From Pseudomonas sp. GOM7 (GTDB lineage: Bacteria > Pseudomonadota > Gammaproteobacteria > Pseudomonadales > Pseudomonadaceae): a DNA stretch of 64,000 bases. The notes beneath the pieces are model-generated. The model was not told the DNA's origin. It ran no database searches and was given only the letters and a program-made list of their open reading frames with translations. The stretch lies in NCBI RefSeq assembly GCF_026723825.1, contig NZ_CP113519.1, forward strand, positions 5,332,001 through 5,396,000. Reading direction: 5' to 3'. The number at the start of each line of letters is the position of its first letter. Position 1 is the stretch's first letter. Positions 19,798 to 30,626 of this stretch are shown here, piece after piece. Position numbers and translations under genes: made by a program.

Positions 19798-20167
19798 GGG
19801 GCTGCTCCTTCTTTTTCTAATCGCGAGCAATGCGGCGCCCGCCGCTGCTATACGCGGAAGCCGACGCTATCAGAAGGAAAAACTGGCAAGAGCGGTGCAA
19901 ACGGCGTGGGGCTATCCATTAGCGACCAAGGTGAAGTTTGGCGTTGAAGAACGTGTCGAGAGACCACTAACCACCACCTTGATCCGGCTGAAGCGGTCAG
20001 GTGGCACTTCGTTTATCCGTGCAGCCTTGGCCCTTCTCGTTTCGCCCCCAATCATCAGAAGACGGCTAAAGTCCTTCGTCAGGCGGGCCTTGTAGCACCA
20101 CAATGCCCAGCAGCCATTACCAGGCTGTTACGCTCACCACAGCCTGGTGGAACCCTGAGGAGCTCAT
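19798..20167. other. 370-bp gap with no recognised gene
   Basis: This stretch upstream of the BCCT gene holds its promoter and, at its right end, the ribosome-binding site (GAGGAG) of the next plus-strand gene. I see no RNA gene, repeat or convincing coding frame in it. Confidence 0.5.
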
Positions 20168-20626
20168 ATGCAAAGGAAGAACGCCGCGCCCATGACGGTG
20201 CTATATGCGAGACAAGAGTTGACCATCCCGCAGGTCGGCATTTACGCAGAACAGTACGGCGCACAAATGATGGAAGAAGTCCGGCAGTACGGGTTACAGG
20301 TCGCTGGGCCCTGGGTTTTCATCTCGTACAACCTCCCCGAGAATGGCCAGCAGCGATATACCGCCGAATTCTGTTTGCCGATCAGCAACGCCGAAACCTA
20401 TGCAGGCGACAGGTTTTCCGTCAGAACGCTGGACAGCTTTCCCTGCGCCTATGCCGAATATAGCGGCAAGCTGGATCAGCTATTCACAGCAGGTTACCAG
20501 CCGCTCATCCGTGCAATTGTTGCAGCCAAGTTGCCTGTCACAGGCGAGAGCAGGGAGATCTATCACTGCTGGGCCGGCCCGCAGTCCCCGGATAACCGCA
20601 TCGAAATCCAGTTTGGTATCGCCTGA
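20168..20626 (+). CDS. GyrI-like / AraC effector-binding domain protein
   Basis: A 152-residue protein made of a single GyrI-like small-molecule-binding (AraC effector-binding, SOUL-type fold) domain. No DNA-binding domain is attached. Such stand-alone domains bind hydrophobic or cationic ligands or inhibit partners, but no ligand can be inferred here. The ATG at 20168 is preceded by TGAGGAG at good spacing. It lies alone between two paralogous BCCT genes on the opposite strand, so a link to their substrates is possible but unsupported. Confidence 0.68.
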   Translation: MQRKNAAPMTVLYARQELTIPQVGIYAEQYGAQMMEEVRQYGLQVAGPWVFISYNLPENGQQRYTAEFCLPISNAETYAGDRFSVRTLDSFPCAYAEYSGKLDQLFTAGYQPLIRAIVAAKLPVTGESREIYHCWAGPQSPDNRIEIQFGIA

Positions 20627-20810
20627 AGGCTGACATGGCAGCCGCAGCACGTGGCTCTGGTATCCGGCGCGCAGAAGATGGATGAAAGCGCATCACCCAT
20701 CTTCAGCGCCTGTCGGCTCAGCCTGTGCTACCCCGCACCAGCCAGCCCCGTGCACGCTGAAACCTCTCCCACAGCGGCTGTACTCGGCACAGAGTGAAAC
20801 CTCCCTCACG

Positions 20811-20838
20811 CAAGAGCGCGCCCGCAGGCGCGCTCTTG
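20811..20838 (-). terminator. perfect hairpin downstream of second BCCT gene
   Basis: CAAGAGCGCGCC and GGCGCGCTCTTG pair perfectly around CGCA, 24 bases after the stop of the minus-strand gene. No T-run follows on the minus strand, so it may protect the mRNA 3' end instead of terminating on its own. Confidence 0.55.
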
Positions 20839-20862
20839 ATCGGTAAGGTGCCAGCGAATGCG

Positions 20863-22530
20863 TCAGCGCGGCTCGCTCATCAATCCCTTGACGATGGAAA
20901 TACAGCCCACCAGCAGCACGATGGTGAACGGCAGGCCGGTCGACACGGCCATGGCCTGCAGCGCCACCAACCCGCCGCCCAGCAGCAGGGCAATGGCGAT
21001 CACGCCTTCGATGCTGGCCCAGAACACGCGCTGCGGTACCGGCGCATTGACCTTGCCACCGGCGGTGATGGTGTCGATCACCAGGGAGCCGGAGTCCGAC
21101 GAGGTGATGAAGAACACCACCACCAGCACGATACCGATGAACGAGGCGATGGCGGTCAGCGGCATCTCGCCGAGCATGCTGAACAGCTTCAGCTCCAGCG
21201 CGGCGTCCTGCGCGCCGGTGAACCCATCGACCAGCAACTGGTTGATGGCGGTGCCGCCGAAGGCCGTCATCCACAGCACCGACACCAGCGACGGCACCAG
21301 CAGCACGGCAATGAGGAATTCACGCACGCTGCGGCCGCGGCTGACGCGGGCGATGAACATGCCCACGAACGGCGACCAACTGATCCACCAGGCCCAGTAG
21401 AAGGCGGTCCAACCCTGGCTGAAGTTGACGTCTTCGCGCCCCACCGGGTTGGCCAGCGCTGGCAGGTACTGCAGGTAGGCACCGAGGTTCTTGAAGAAGC
21501 CGGTGAAGATCGCCAGGGTCGGCCCGGCGATGATGATGAATAGCAACAGGGCCATGGCCAGGCCCATGTTGATTTCCGACAGGCGCTTGACCCCCTTGTC
21601 CAGGCCGGCGACCACCGAAGCCAGGGCGATCAGGGTGATGGCGATGATCAGCAGCACCTTGGTCATGTCCGTGGCAGGAATGCCGAACAGATACTCCAGG
21701 CCGGCAGCCGCCTGCTCTGCCCCGAGGCCCAGCGAGGTCACCAGGCCGAACAGAGTGGCGAACACCGCGAGAATGTCGACGATGTGCCCCGGCCAGCCCC
21801 AGACGCGCTCACCAAGAATCGGGTAGAAGATCGAACGGATCGACAGCGGCAGGCCCTTGTTGAAGGAGAACAGCGCCAACGCCAGGGCGACGATGGCGTA
21901 GATCGCCCAGGGGTGCAGCCCCCAGTGAAAGATGGTCGCGGCCATGCCCAGGCGCACGGCTTCCTCGGCGTTGCCTTGTGCGCCATCGAGTGGTGCCCAG
22001 TCGGTGCGTACACCGTCCGCGCCGACGGTGATCCCGCCCATCGCCGAGCTGTAGTGCGACATGGGCTCGGAAACGCCATAGAACATCAGGCCGATGCCCA
22101 TGCCCGCGGCGAACAGCATGGAGAACCAGCCCATGTAGGTGTAATCGGGTGTCGCCTCCTTGCCGCCGAGACGCACCTTGCCCAGCGGCGAGACGATCAG
22201 CCCGAGACAGAGCAGAACGAAGATGTTGGCGGCGCCGATGAAGAACCAGGCCATATGATGGGTGAGCCAGTCGCGCACACTGCTGAACAGCGGCTCGATC
22301 TGATTCTGCAGAGCCAGGGCCAACACCACGAAGATCACTGCCACCAAGGCAGAAATGGTGAAGACCTTGCCGTGAATGTCCAGGGAGAAGACGAACTGCC
22401 CCTGGATGTTGTCCTGACCGATGACATAGTCGGTATCGATCAGATTGGCTTCACCGGTCGGCGCCGGGATGCCCTCTTGAATTTCCGCTGCGGGTGGCGG
22501 GGTCGTGTCATGCGAAGGGACGTTTCCCAT
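20863..22530 (-). CDS. BCCT family betaine/choline/carnitine transporter (paralog)
   Basis: A 555-residue BCCT transporter closely related to the one at 18145-19797 over its whole length, sharing the signature helices and the conserved N-terminal L-I-D-T-D-Y-V-[IV]-G-Q-D-N-I segment. It differs mainly in the first 25 residues and the loop after the substrate helices. The two are most likely an old duplication with divergence of substrate or regulation. It starts with ATG at 22530; AAGGAG lies about ten bases upstream on its strand. Confidence 0.9.
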   Translation of the reverse strand: MGNVPSHDTTPPPAAEIQEGIPAPTGEANLIDTDYVIGQDNIQGQFVFSLDIHGKVFTISALVAVIFVVLALALQNQIEPLFSSVRDWLTHHMAWFFIGAANIFVLLCLGLIVSPLGKVRLGGKEATPDYTYMGWFSMLFAAGMGIGLMFYGVSEPMSHYSSAMGGITVGADGVRTDWAPLDGAQGNAEEAVRLGMAATIFHWGLHPWAIYAIVALALALFSFNKGLPLSIRSIFYPILGERVWGWPGHIVDILAVFATLFGLVTSLGLGAEQAAAGLEYLFGIPATDMTKVLLIIAITLIALASVVAGLDKGVKRLSEINMGLAMALLLFIIIAGPTLAIFTGFFKNLGAYLQYLPALANPVGREDVNFSQGWTAFYWAWWISWSPFVGMFIARVSRGRSVREFLIAVLLVPSLVSVLWMTAFGGTAINQLLVDGFTGAQDAALELKLFSMLGEMPLTAIASFIGIVLVVVFFITSSDSGSLVIDTITAGGKVNAPVPQRVFWASIEGVIAIALLLGGGLVALQAMAVSTGLPFTIVLLVGCISIVKGLMSEPR

Positions 22531-22849
22531 GGTTGGCGTGCTCCTTGATGCGTTGACTCGCTAGACGAGCGTGAACAGGACGGATGCCCTCCTCTAAGTT
22601 GTGACGCCCCACCCAGGCACCTCAAAAACCCTAACCTTTTGAGACCTCCCAAGCGAGCCGTACCGGAAAGGTAACATATGAATTCCGTTCACTCAGACCC
22701 ACAGACACATGAAAACCCTGAATAATTCCCCGACGGATGGCAATTTGCCCCTGACTGCCACGTCGTGAAACACCGTGGCAGGATGAGCAGCGAACGCGCC
22801 ACGAGCGCCGTAGTCTGTTATCCATGACCCGTGCAAAGGAAGAGCCTGC
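22531..22849. other. 319-bp divergent promoter gap, no gene seen
   Basis: The gap separates the minus-strand BCCT gene from the plus-strand cardiolipin synthase gene and must contain both promoters. I find no repeat, RNA gene or coding frame. Confidence 0.45.
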
Positions 22850-24295
22850 ATGCCTGCGGATTTCGGCATTCCCCATCTGTTCGCCTACCTGATCGCCGTC
22901 ATTCACACCCTGGGCGTGCTCGCGGCCATCCATGCCGTGCTGACCGTGCGCACCGCCCAGGGTGCATTGGCCTGGGGGCTGTCGCTGTTCTTCATGCCCT
23001 ACCTGACGCTGCTGCCTTACCTGGTGTTCGGCCGCAGCCGTTTCGACGCCTACGTCAAGGCACGGCGCCAGGCCGACCAGGAAATGCATCTGGCCATGGC
23101 CAAGCAGGACTGGCGCCCCTGGGTCGAGGAAGCCAAGGCCGCGCACCAGTCCCCAGTCTACGAGCGCCTGCGCGCCCTGCCCCGCCTGTCGCATCTGCCC
23201 GGCCTGACCGGCAACCGCGTGCAGTTGCTGATCGACGGCGAGGCCACCTTCGAGGCCTTGTTCAACGCCCTGGCCAGCGCGCAGCAAGTGATCCTGCTGC
23301 AGTTCTTCATCATCCGCGATGACGCCCTCGGTCTGCGTCTGCGCGACGTGCTGCTGGAGCGCGCCGCCGCCAGCGTGCAGGTATTCGTGCTGTACGACGG
23401 CGTCGGCAGCCACTCGCTGCCGCGTGCCTATATCGACCATCTGCGCCGGGGCGGTGTCGAGGTGCATGCCTTCCCTACCCGTGCCGGGCTGTTCAACCGC
23501 TTCCAGCTAAATTTTCGCAATCACCGCAAGATCGTCGTGGTCGACGGTGAGATCGGCTTTCTCGGCGGGCTCAACGTCGGTATCGAATACCTCGGGCAGA
23601 AACCGCCTTTGGCACCCTGGCGCGATACCCATGTGGAAGTGCGCGGGCCCGTGGTGGCAAGCCTGCAGGAAGCCTTCGCCGAAGACTGGTACTGGGCCTG
23701 CCAGAAGCTGCCGCCGCTGCTGATGCCGAGCAAGCAGGACGAACCCGGCCTGCTCTGCCAGGTGATCGCCAGCGGCCCGGCGGACCCGCAGGAAACCTGC
23801 TCGCTGCTGTTCGTCGAGGCGATTCACGCGGCGCGCGAGCGGGTCTGGCTGAGCAGCCCCTATTTCGTCCCCGACGAGGCGCTGTTCGCCGCCCTGCGCC
23901 TGGCGGTGATGCGTGGCGTGGACGTGCGCCTGCTGCTGCCATCGCGCCCCGACCACCGTATCGTCTATGCCGCCTCCAGCCTGTACGCCTTCGAGGCGCT
24001 AAGAGCCGGGGTGAGGATCTTCCGCTACCAACCAGGCTTTCTGCACCAGAAGGCCCTGCTGATCGACCACGATGCCTGCCTGCTGGGCAGCGCCAACCTG
24101 GACAACCGCTCCTTCCGCCTCAACTTCGAGGCCAACCTGCTGACCTTCAGCACAGACTTCAACGCCCAGGTCGCCGCCATGCTGGAAGAGGATTTCAGCC
24201 GCTCGCGGGAACTGGTCAATGCCGATCGGCGCAATCTGCACCGCCTGCAGCAATTGGGCATGCGCGTGGCCCGGCTGATCTCGCCGATTCTCTGA
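22850..24295 (+). CDS. cls: cardiolipin synthase (phospholipase D family)
   Basis: A 481-residue membrane enzyme that joins two phosphatidylglycerol molecules into cardiolipin. Two N-terminal membrane helices (about 8-30 and 38-60) are followed by two HKD phospholipase-D motifs: H-R-K-I-V-V-V-D (near 226) and H-Q-K-A-L-L-I-D (near 400), each followed by the usual G-G-L-N or G-S-A-N-L-D segment. Length and layout are those of bacterial Cls (ClsA type). AAGGAAGAG precedes the ATG. It converges on the PepSY gene with three bases between. Confidence 0.93.
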   Translation: MPADFGIPHLFAYLIAVIHTLGVLAAIHAVLTVRTAQGALAWGLSLFFMPYLTLLPYLVFGRSRFDAYVKARRQADQEMHLAMAKQDWRPWVEEAKAAHQSPVYERLRALPRLSHLPGLTGNRVQLLIDGEATFEALFNALASAQQVILLQFFIIRDDALGLRLRDVLLERAAASVQVFVLYDGVGSHSLPRAYIDHLRRGGVEVHAFPTRAGLFNRFQLNFRNHRKIVVVDGEIGFLGGLNVGIEYLGQKPPLAPWRDTHVEVRGPVVASLQEAFAEDWYWACQKLPPLLMPSKQDEPGLLCQVIASGPADPQETCSLLFVEAIHAARERVWLSSPYFVPDEALFAALRLAVMRGVDVRLLLPSRPDHRIVYAASSLYAFEALRAGVRIFRYQPGFLHQKALLIDHDACLLGSANLDNRSFRLNFEANLLTFSTDFNAQVAAMLEEDFSRSRELVNADRRNLHRLQQLGMRVARLISPIL

Positions 24296-24298
24296 CGA

Positions 24299-25510
24299 TC
24301 AGCCGATGACCTGGGCCGGCACTCGGCTACGCCGCTCGGCCAGCACGCGCGAGCGGCGTTTCTTCGCCCAGATCACCAGCCCGGTCAGTGACAGGCCGGC
24401 CACCGCCAGGCCCAGCAGCGACACCAGGATGCGCCCCGGCAGGCCGATGATGCGCCCCGAGTGCAGCGGGAATTGCGCCTGCAGGAAGATATCCCCGGCG
24501 CTGCCGGTGCCCGGCACATGGGCGCCGGCCAGCTCACCGCTGCGGCTGTCGACGTAGATCCACGGATTGCCCAGGCCAGCATCGCCATGATCCTCGCCCG
24601 GCGCATAGAAACCGACGCCATAGACGCCGAACTCGGCCGAATGGAACAGGCCACCGGGCGGCACCTGCCAGCCCAGGCGTTTGGCCTCGGCAGCCGCGAT
24701 GGCGATGGCCTCGCGGCGGTCGATCTGCGGCACGATCTGCTCATCCAGCGTCACCGGCGTGCGGCTGGCGAAGGGGCTCGGCGTCAGTGGCGAGACCAGC
24801 TCCACCAGGGGGCGCACCACCTGGCGTTCGAGGTTCATCGACACCGAGGTCACCGCCAGGATCAGCAGTAACAGCCAGATCCACACACCGCCGGAACGGT
24901 GCAGGTCGAAGTTCAGCTTGTAGCCACCCTGGCGCCAGCGAAAGGCGAAGGACTTGCGCCAACTGCGCAGGTTGGGAAACGACAGCCACAGCGCCACGAA
25001 ACAGTCCAGGCACCAGACGATGGCGACGATGCCAAAGACCAGCATGCCCAGCTCGATACCGAAACCGTCCGGGATATGCAGGCTGTAGTGCAGCTTGTAG
25101 AGGAACGGCAGCAGGTTCTCCCGGCTCAGGGAGATCGCCCCCCACTCGCGCTGCCCCTGGACAGCGCCACTCACCGGGTCGATGCCGAGCTGGTTGAAGC
25201 CCAGCGCGTAGGCCTTGCCGGTGGCCGGGTCGATACGCGGATCGACGAAGATATTCAGCGCATGGCCCGGCTCCAGCGCCAGAGGCATGAAGCTCACCTG
25301 CAGGCGAGGATCGCGCGCCTCCAAGGCATCGGTCAGTTGCAGCGGATCCTGCGCCGGCCCTGCGCTCTGCGCGTCGAACAGGTGCGGGTTGAGCCATTCG
25401 TCCAGTTCATGATCCCAGGAGATGACGGCGCCGGTCAGGCCGGCGGTGAACAGGAACAGGGCGATGAACAGGCCGCACCAGCGGTGCAGCAGAACCAGAA
25501 TCGGGCGCAT
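24299..25510 (-). CDS. PepSY-associated TM protein (siderophore-uptake type)
   Basis: A 403-residue inner-membrane protein with four hydrophobic helices (near 10-32, 150-172, 205-225 and 355-378) and PepSY-type extracytoplasmic regions. Proteins of this family (FoxB, FsrB, PiuB-like) are often encoded beside siderophore receptors and some act as ferric-siderophore reductases. Here it lies 49 bases downstream of a TonB receptor on the same strand, so the two probably form an iron-regulated operon behind the Fur-like box at 27734. Conserved histidines occur in the first helix (H-R-W-C-G) and in the second and third helical regions. Confidence 0.85.
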   Translation of the reverse strand: MRPILVLLHRWCGLFIALFLFTAGLTGAVISWDHELDEWLNPHLFDAQSAGPAQDPLQLTDALEARDPRLQVSFMPLALEPGHALNIFVDPRIDPATGKAYALGFNQLGIDPVSGAVQGQREWGAISLSRENLLPFLYKLHYSLHIPDGFGIELGMLVFGIVAIVWCLDCFVALWLSFPNLRSWRKSFAFRWRQGGYKLNFDLHRSGGVWIWLLLLILAVTSVSMNLERQVVRPLVELVSPLTPSPFASRTPVTLDEQIVPQIDRREAIAIAAAEAKRLGWQVPPGGLFHSAEFGVYGVGFYAPGEDHGDAGLGNPWIYVDSRSGELAGAHVPGTGSAGDIFLQAQFPLHSGRIIGLPGRILVSLLGLAVAGLSLTGLVIWAKKRRSRVLAERRSRVPAQVIG

Positions 25511-25559
25511 GACAGTCTCTCGTCGAACGAGCGGGCCGCTGCACCAGCGGCCCGTTCGC

Positions 25560-27650
25560 TCAGTACTTCCAGGTCAGGGTGGCGCTGACGTTACGTGGCG
25601 CGCCGTAATAGGCCTGAGTCCAGTACAGGCTGGTCAGGTACTTCTCGTTGGTGAGGTTGTTGAGGTTGGCCGACAGGCTCCAGTTGCGGTCGATGTCGTA
25701 GCTGGCCATCAGGTCGACCACGCCATATGCATCCTGCTCGGCGATACCGTTGCGGATATCGCTCTGCCAACGCATGGCGCCACCCACCTTGAGCTTTTCC
25801 AGCCCCGGCACACGGTAGGTAGCCGCTGCCTTGACCATATGTTTGGGCGAATAGGTCACAGCATGTGAGCCGTCGGCATTGGTGATGTCGACGAAGGTGT
25901 AACCGGCGCTGAGCTGCAGGCCATCCACCGGCTCGCCGGAGAACTCCAGTTCATAACCTTCACTGGTCAGCCCTTCGACTGCGTTGTAGTAGGCGCGACC
26001 GCCGATGGTTCCTGCCTGATTGGCAAAGTTGTCCTGTTCGGTACGAAACACCGCCAAGGCCACGTTGACCTGGTCGTCGAACAATTCGCCCTTGATGCCC
26101 ACCTCGTAGTTCACCCCTTCCAGCGGCGCCAGGCGAGAGCCGCTGATATCGGTCTTGGTCTGCGGGCTGAAGATCTCGGTGTAGCTGGCGTAGAGCGAAT
26201 ACTGCTCGTTGAGGTCGTAGACGACGCCGGCATAGGGCACCACCTTGCCGCTGTTCTTCAAGGATTTGGCCGCACCGTAGCTTTCGCCGCTGCTGCTGAC
26301 GTCGACCACGCGGGTGCCGGTGATCAGGCTCAGGTCATCGGTCAGGCTCCAGCGAGCGGCGCCATAGACGCTCTTCATGCGGTCGGTGAAATCACTGCCC
26401 CGCGTTGGGCGATCGTTCAAGGGCCTGTCGATGTGTCCATTCCAGTCATCCAAGGGCGGCAGCGCGCTGCCGGTGGTGGAGTCGTAGTAGGAGATGTCGT
26501 TCAGCTCCGAGCGCGACCAACTGGCGCCCAGGCTGGCTTGATGCTCACGACCGGCGAGGCTGAACGGCCCGCTGGCCTGCAGATCGACGATCAGTTGCTT
26601 GTTCTCGTCCTTGTACTCGGACGGGTAGCTGGTCAACCCCAGACCGGTCTCCCTGTTCGGAGTGCCCGCCATGTAGAACAGCGAGCCATCGCCCTTCTTC
26701 TCCACACGTGTCAGCACTGCCTTGGCCTGCCAGTCGTTGGCGAAGCTGTGGGCCAGCTCGGCGAAGCTGCGGTTTTCCTTGACGTCCCAGTAGGCCCAAT
26801 CGGCAGAGGTACTGGTGGAGCGCGAGTAGTGGGTCTTGGAGCCGTCGCTGTAATTCAGCGGCAGCGCCCCCCACATCGGCGAGTTGGCGTCACTGGTCTG
26901 CAAGGTATGGCCGAGGGTGAAGACGGTGTCGGCGTCCAGATCGAAGTCCAGCACGCCATGGAAGACGTTCTTCTCGCGCGAGTAGCGGTCGAGGTAGGAG
27001 TGCTTGTTTTCGTTGGCGTAGACCAGGCGCCCACGCACCGTGCCGGCGTCGTTGAGCGCGCCGGCCACATCGGTGTCGATGCGCCGTTTGTCCCAGGAGC
27101 CTGCGGTGAGATCGACGCGCGCCTGAGGGATTGCCGTGGGCCGCTTGCGCACGAAGTTGACCGTCGCCGAAGGGTTGCCGGTGCCGGAAATCAAGCCGTT
27201 GGCACCGCGAACCACCTCGACCCGCTCGTACATGGCGGTGTCCAGATCCCCCTCGACGTTGCCGTAGACGAAGGGCACGGAGATGCCGTCGTACTGGAAG
27301 TTGGTGATGTCGAAGCCGCGCGCGGTGTAGTAGGTGCGGTCGGTCTCGACTTCCTGCACCTGCACGCCGGGCACGGCCTTGAGTGCCTCGTTGACGCTGG
27401 TGAGCTGGAAGTCGCGCAACTGCGCCTCGGTAAGGGTGGAAACCGCCTGCGGCGTCTGCCGTGGGGTCAGATCGAGCTTGGTCGCCGCGCTGCTGGACTT
27501 GCTTCTGTAACTCTCCGAAGTGCTCGCCCCAGCGCTACCGATGACGCTCTGCGCGTCCAACTCCAGAGGCGCCTGATCGTCAGCCAGAACGAGGGGAAAA
27601 TGGCAGGCAGCCGTGATCGCCACGGCCAGTTGGGTCTTGGTGCTGAACAA
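25560..27650 (-). CDS. TonB-dependent siderophore receptor
   Basis: A 696-residue outer-membrane receptor. A signal peptide (to about residue 23, Val-Leu-Ala-Asp) is followed by a plug domain with the P-G-V-Q-V-Q-E and R-G-x-D-I-x-x-F segments (about 45-180). A 22-strand barrel ends in the expected aromatic Trp-Lys-Tyr terminus. There is no N-terminal signalling (STN) domain. I choose a TTG start at 27650: AGGAG lies eight bases upstream and the signal peptide begins exactly there, whereas the ATG at 27713 would add 21 non-signal residues. Downstream is a PepSY protein. The siderophore cannot be named from sequence alone. Confidence 0.88.
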   Translation of the reverse strand: MFSTKTQLAVAITAACHFPLVLADDQAPLELDAQSVIGSAGASTSESYRSKSSSAATKLDLTPRQTPQAVSTLTEAQLRDFQLTSVNEALKAVPGVQVQEVETDRTYYTARGFDITNFQYDGISVPFVYGNVEGDLDTAMYERVEVVRGANGLISGTGNPSATVNFVRKRPTAIPQARVDLTAGSWDKRRIDTDVAGALNDAGTVRGRLVYANENKHSYLDRYSREKNVFHGVLDFDLDADTVFTLGHTLQTSDANSPMWGALPLNYSDGSKTHYSRSTSTSADWAYWDVKENRSFAELAHSFANDWQAKAVLTRVEKKGDGSLFYMAGTPNRETGLGLTSYPSEYKDENKQLIVDLQASGPFSLAGREHQASLGASWSRSELNDISYYDSTTGSALPPLDDWNGHIDRPLNDRPTRGSDFTDRMKSVYGAARWSLTDDLSLITGTRVVDVSSSGESYGAAKSLKNSGKVVPYAGVVYDLNEQYSLYASYTEIFSPQTKTDISGSRLAPLEGVNYEVGIKGELFDDQVNVALAVFRTEQDNFANQAGTIGGRAYYNAVEGLTSEGYELEFSGEPVDGLQLSAGYTFVDITNADGSHAVTYSPKHMVKAAATYRVPGLEKLKVGGAMRWQSDIRNGIAEQDAYGVVDLMASYDIDRNWSLSANLNNLTNEKYLTSLYWTQAYYGAPRNVSATLTWKY

Positions 27651-27733
27651 GGGGACTTCTCCTGATGCGCTGTCGATAGCCGCTGGCAGTCCCTTGTGCA
27701 GCAAGTGCCTCACTGGCAGGCATTGGCCTTATC

Positions 27734-27752
27734 GCGAATGCTAATATTTATC
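27734..27752 (-). promoter_or_regulatory. candidate Fur box
   Basis: GCGAATGCTAATATTTATC matches the 19-bp Fur consensus at 13 or 14 positions. It lies 84 bases before the proposed start of the siderophore receptor. A second A/T-rich dyad (AATAAGAATTATT) is at about 27788-27800. Confidence 0.6.
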
Positions 27753-27857
27753 GACAAAAATTCTTACAGCAGACCCTTCGCCAGTCAATAAGAATTATTC
27801 ACATATTGGAGCCATTATCAGATATCACCGTCCACACTCACTGCCTCAGACGAACAA

Positions 27858-27888
27858 AACCCCCATAGGCTCGCGCCACATGGGGGTT
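27858..27888 (-). terminator. bidirectional hairpin terminator after DUF1850
   Basis: AACCCCCAT and ATGGGGGTT pair across a 13-base loop and are followed by TTTTG on the minus strand and TTCTCTTCTTT on the plus strand. It ends the TRAP operon before the siderophore receptor promoter. Confidence 0.75.
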
Positions 27889-27941
27889 CTCTTCTTTCTC
27901 CGACGCTTGTGGCGCCGGGAGCCTGGTTCGCCTTGGCGAAC

Positions 27942-28345
27942 CTAGCCCGCATCAGGCGCGGAGGAGCCCAGCTCACAGCTCCACAATTCCAACGCCGGCT
28001 GGCTCGCTTTTGGCGGGCCGAGCCAGTCGCTCATCGGGCGACAACGCTGGTCGAAACACAGTTGGTAATCCCCGGCTTCAGGCGTACGCCCGACTCGCAG
28101 GGGTTGCAAGGGCGGTAGCTGACGCTGGTAATGCCAGCTGCCATTGCGCAGTTCGGCGCCGTCGGGAATCTCCATTCCGGCGCCCGAGCCTTTGACCCGC
28201 GCCTCACCGAGGATCAGGCCCTCGGTGGTGACGCGATAATCCTCTTCCCAGCGAATCTTCTCGATGCTGTGGTTCCAGGCCAGGGTGAACGCGGGCGTGG
28301 GCAGCGACGCCCACACCACGCCGGCCATCCCCAGGCACAGGCCGA

Positions 28346-28349
<4 letters not shown>
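27942..28349 (-). CDS. DUF1850 protein of a TAXI-TRAP operon
   Basis: A 135-residue protein with an N-terminal signal or anchor helix and a DUF1850 domain containing the typical W-N-H-S-I-E-K segment. DUF1850 genes follow TAXI-type TRAP permease genes in many bacteria; the role is unknown. It starts with GTG overlapping the permease stop by four bases (GTGA), so it is translationally coupled. Two cysteines late in the protein (C-F-D-Q-R-C) could form a disulfide in the periplasm. Confidence 0.85.
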
Positions 28350-30373
<2,024 letters not shown>

Positions 30374-30427
30374 GGAATGCGAACCTCATGACTACATCGA
30401 TGCGAGGCAGAGTCGCCAACAAAACCC

Positions 30428-30446
30428 ACCGTCTGTGAGCGACGGT
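30428..30446 (-). promoter_or_regulatory. hairpin between binding-protein and permease genes
   Basis: ACCGTC and GACGGT pair around TGTGAGC, with TGGGTTTTG following on the minus strand. It lies 55 bases before the permease start. It could act as a partial terminator that leaves the binding protein in excess over the permease. Confidence 0.45.
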
Positions 30447-30498
30447 TTTATTCGCGATTCTGCACCGAGCTGAAGAGCCGGCAGGCACAGAGCTTTTA

Positions 30499-30596
30499 CT
30501 CCCCTCTCCCATTCATGGGAGAGGGACGGGGGGTGAGGGCAAGCGGCAAAGCACCATCCCCCTCTCCCTAACCCCCTCCCCCAGAGAGGAGAGGGA
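30499..30596. repeat. CT-rich hairpin repeat within the TRAP operon
   Basis: CCCTCTCCC-ATTCAT-GGGAGAGGG is followed by CCCCCTCTCCCTAACCCCC and GAGAGGAGAGGG. The same family is seen at 14397-14490 and 63503-63544. It separates the binding-protein and permease genes by about 250 bases. Confidence 0.75.
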
Positions 30597-30626
30597 ACAG
30601 CTCGTCGTTCTACCGGCAAGCAAGCA

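Noticed and set aside
26433..27665. A 410-codon plus-strand frame
   Set aside because: It lies antisense to the siderophore receptor, with Val/Gly/His-biased composition and no recognisable motif.
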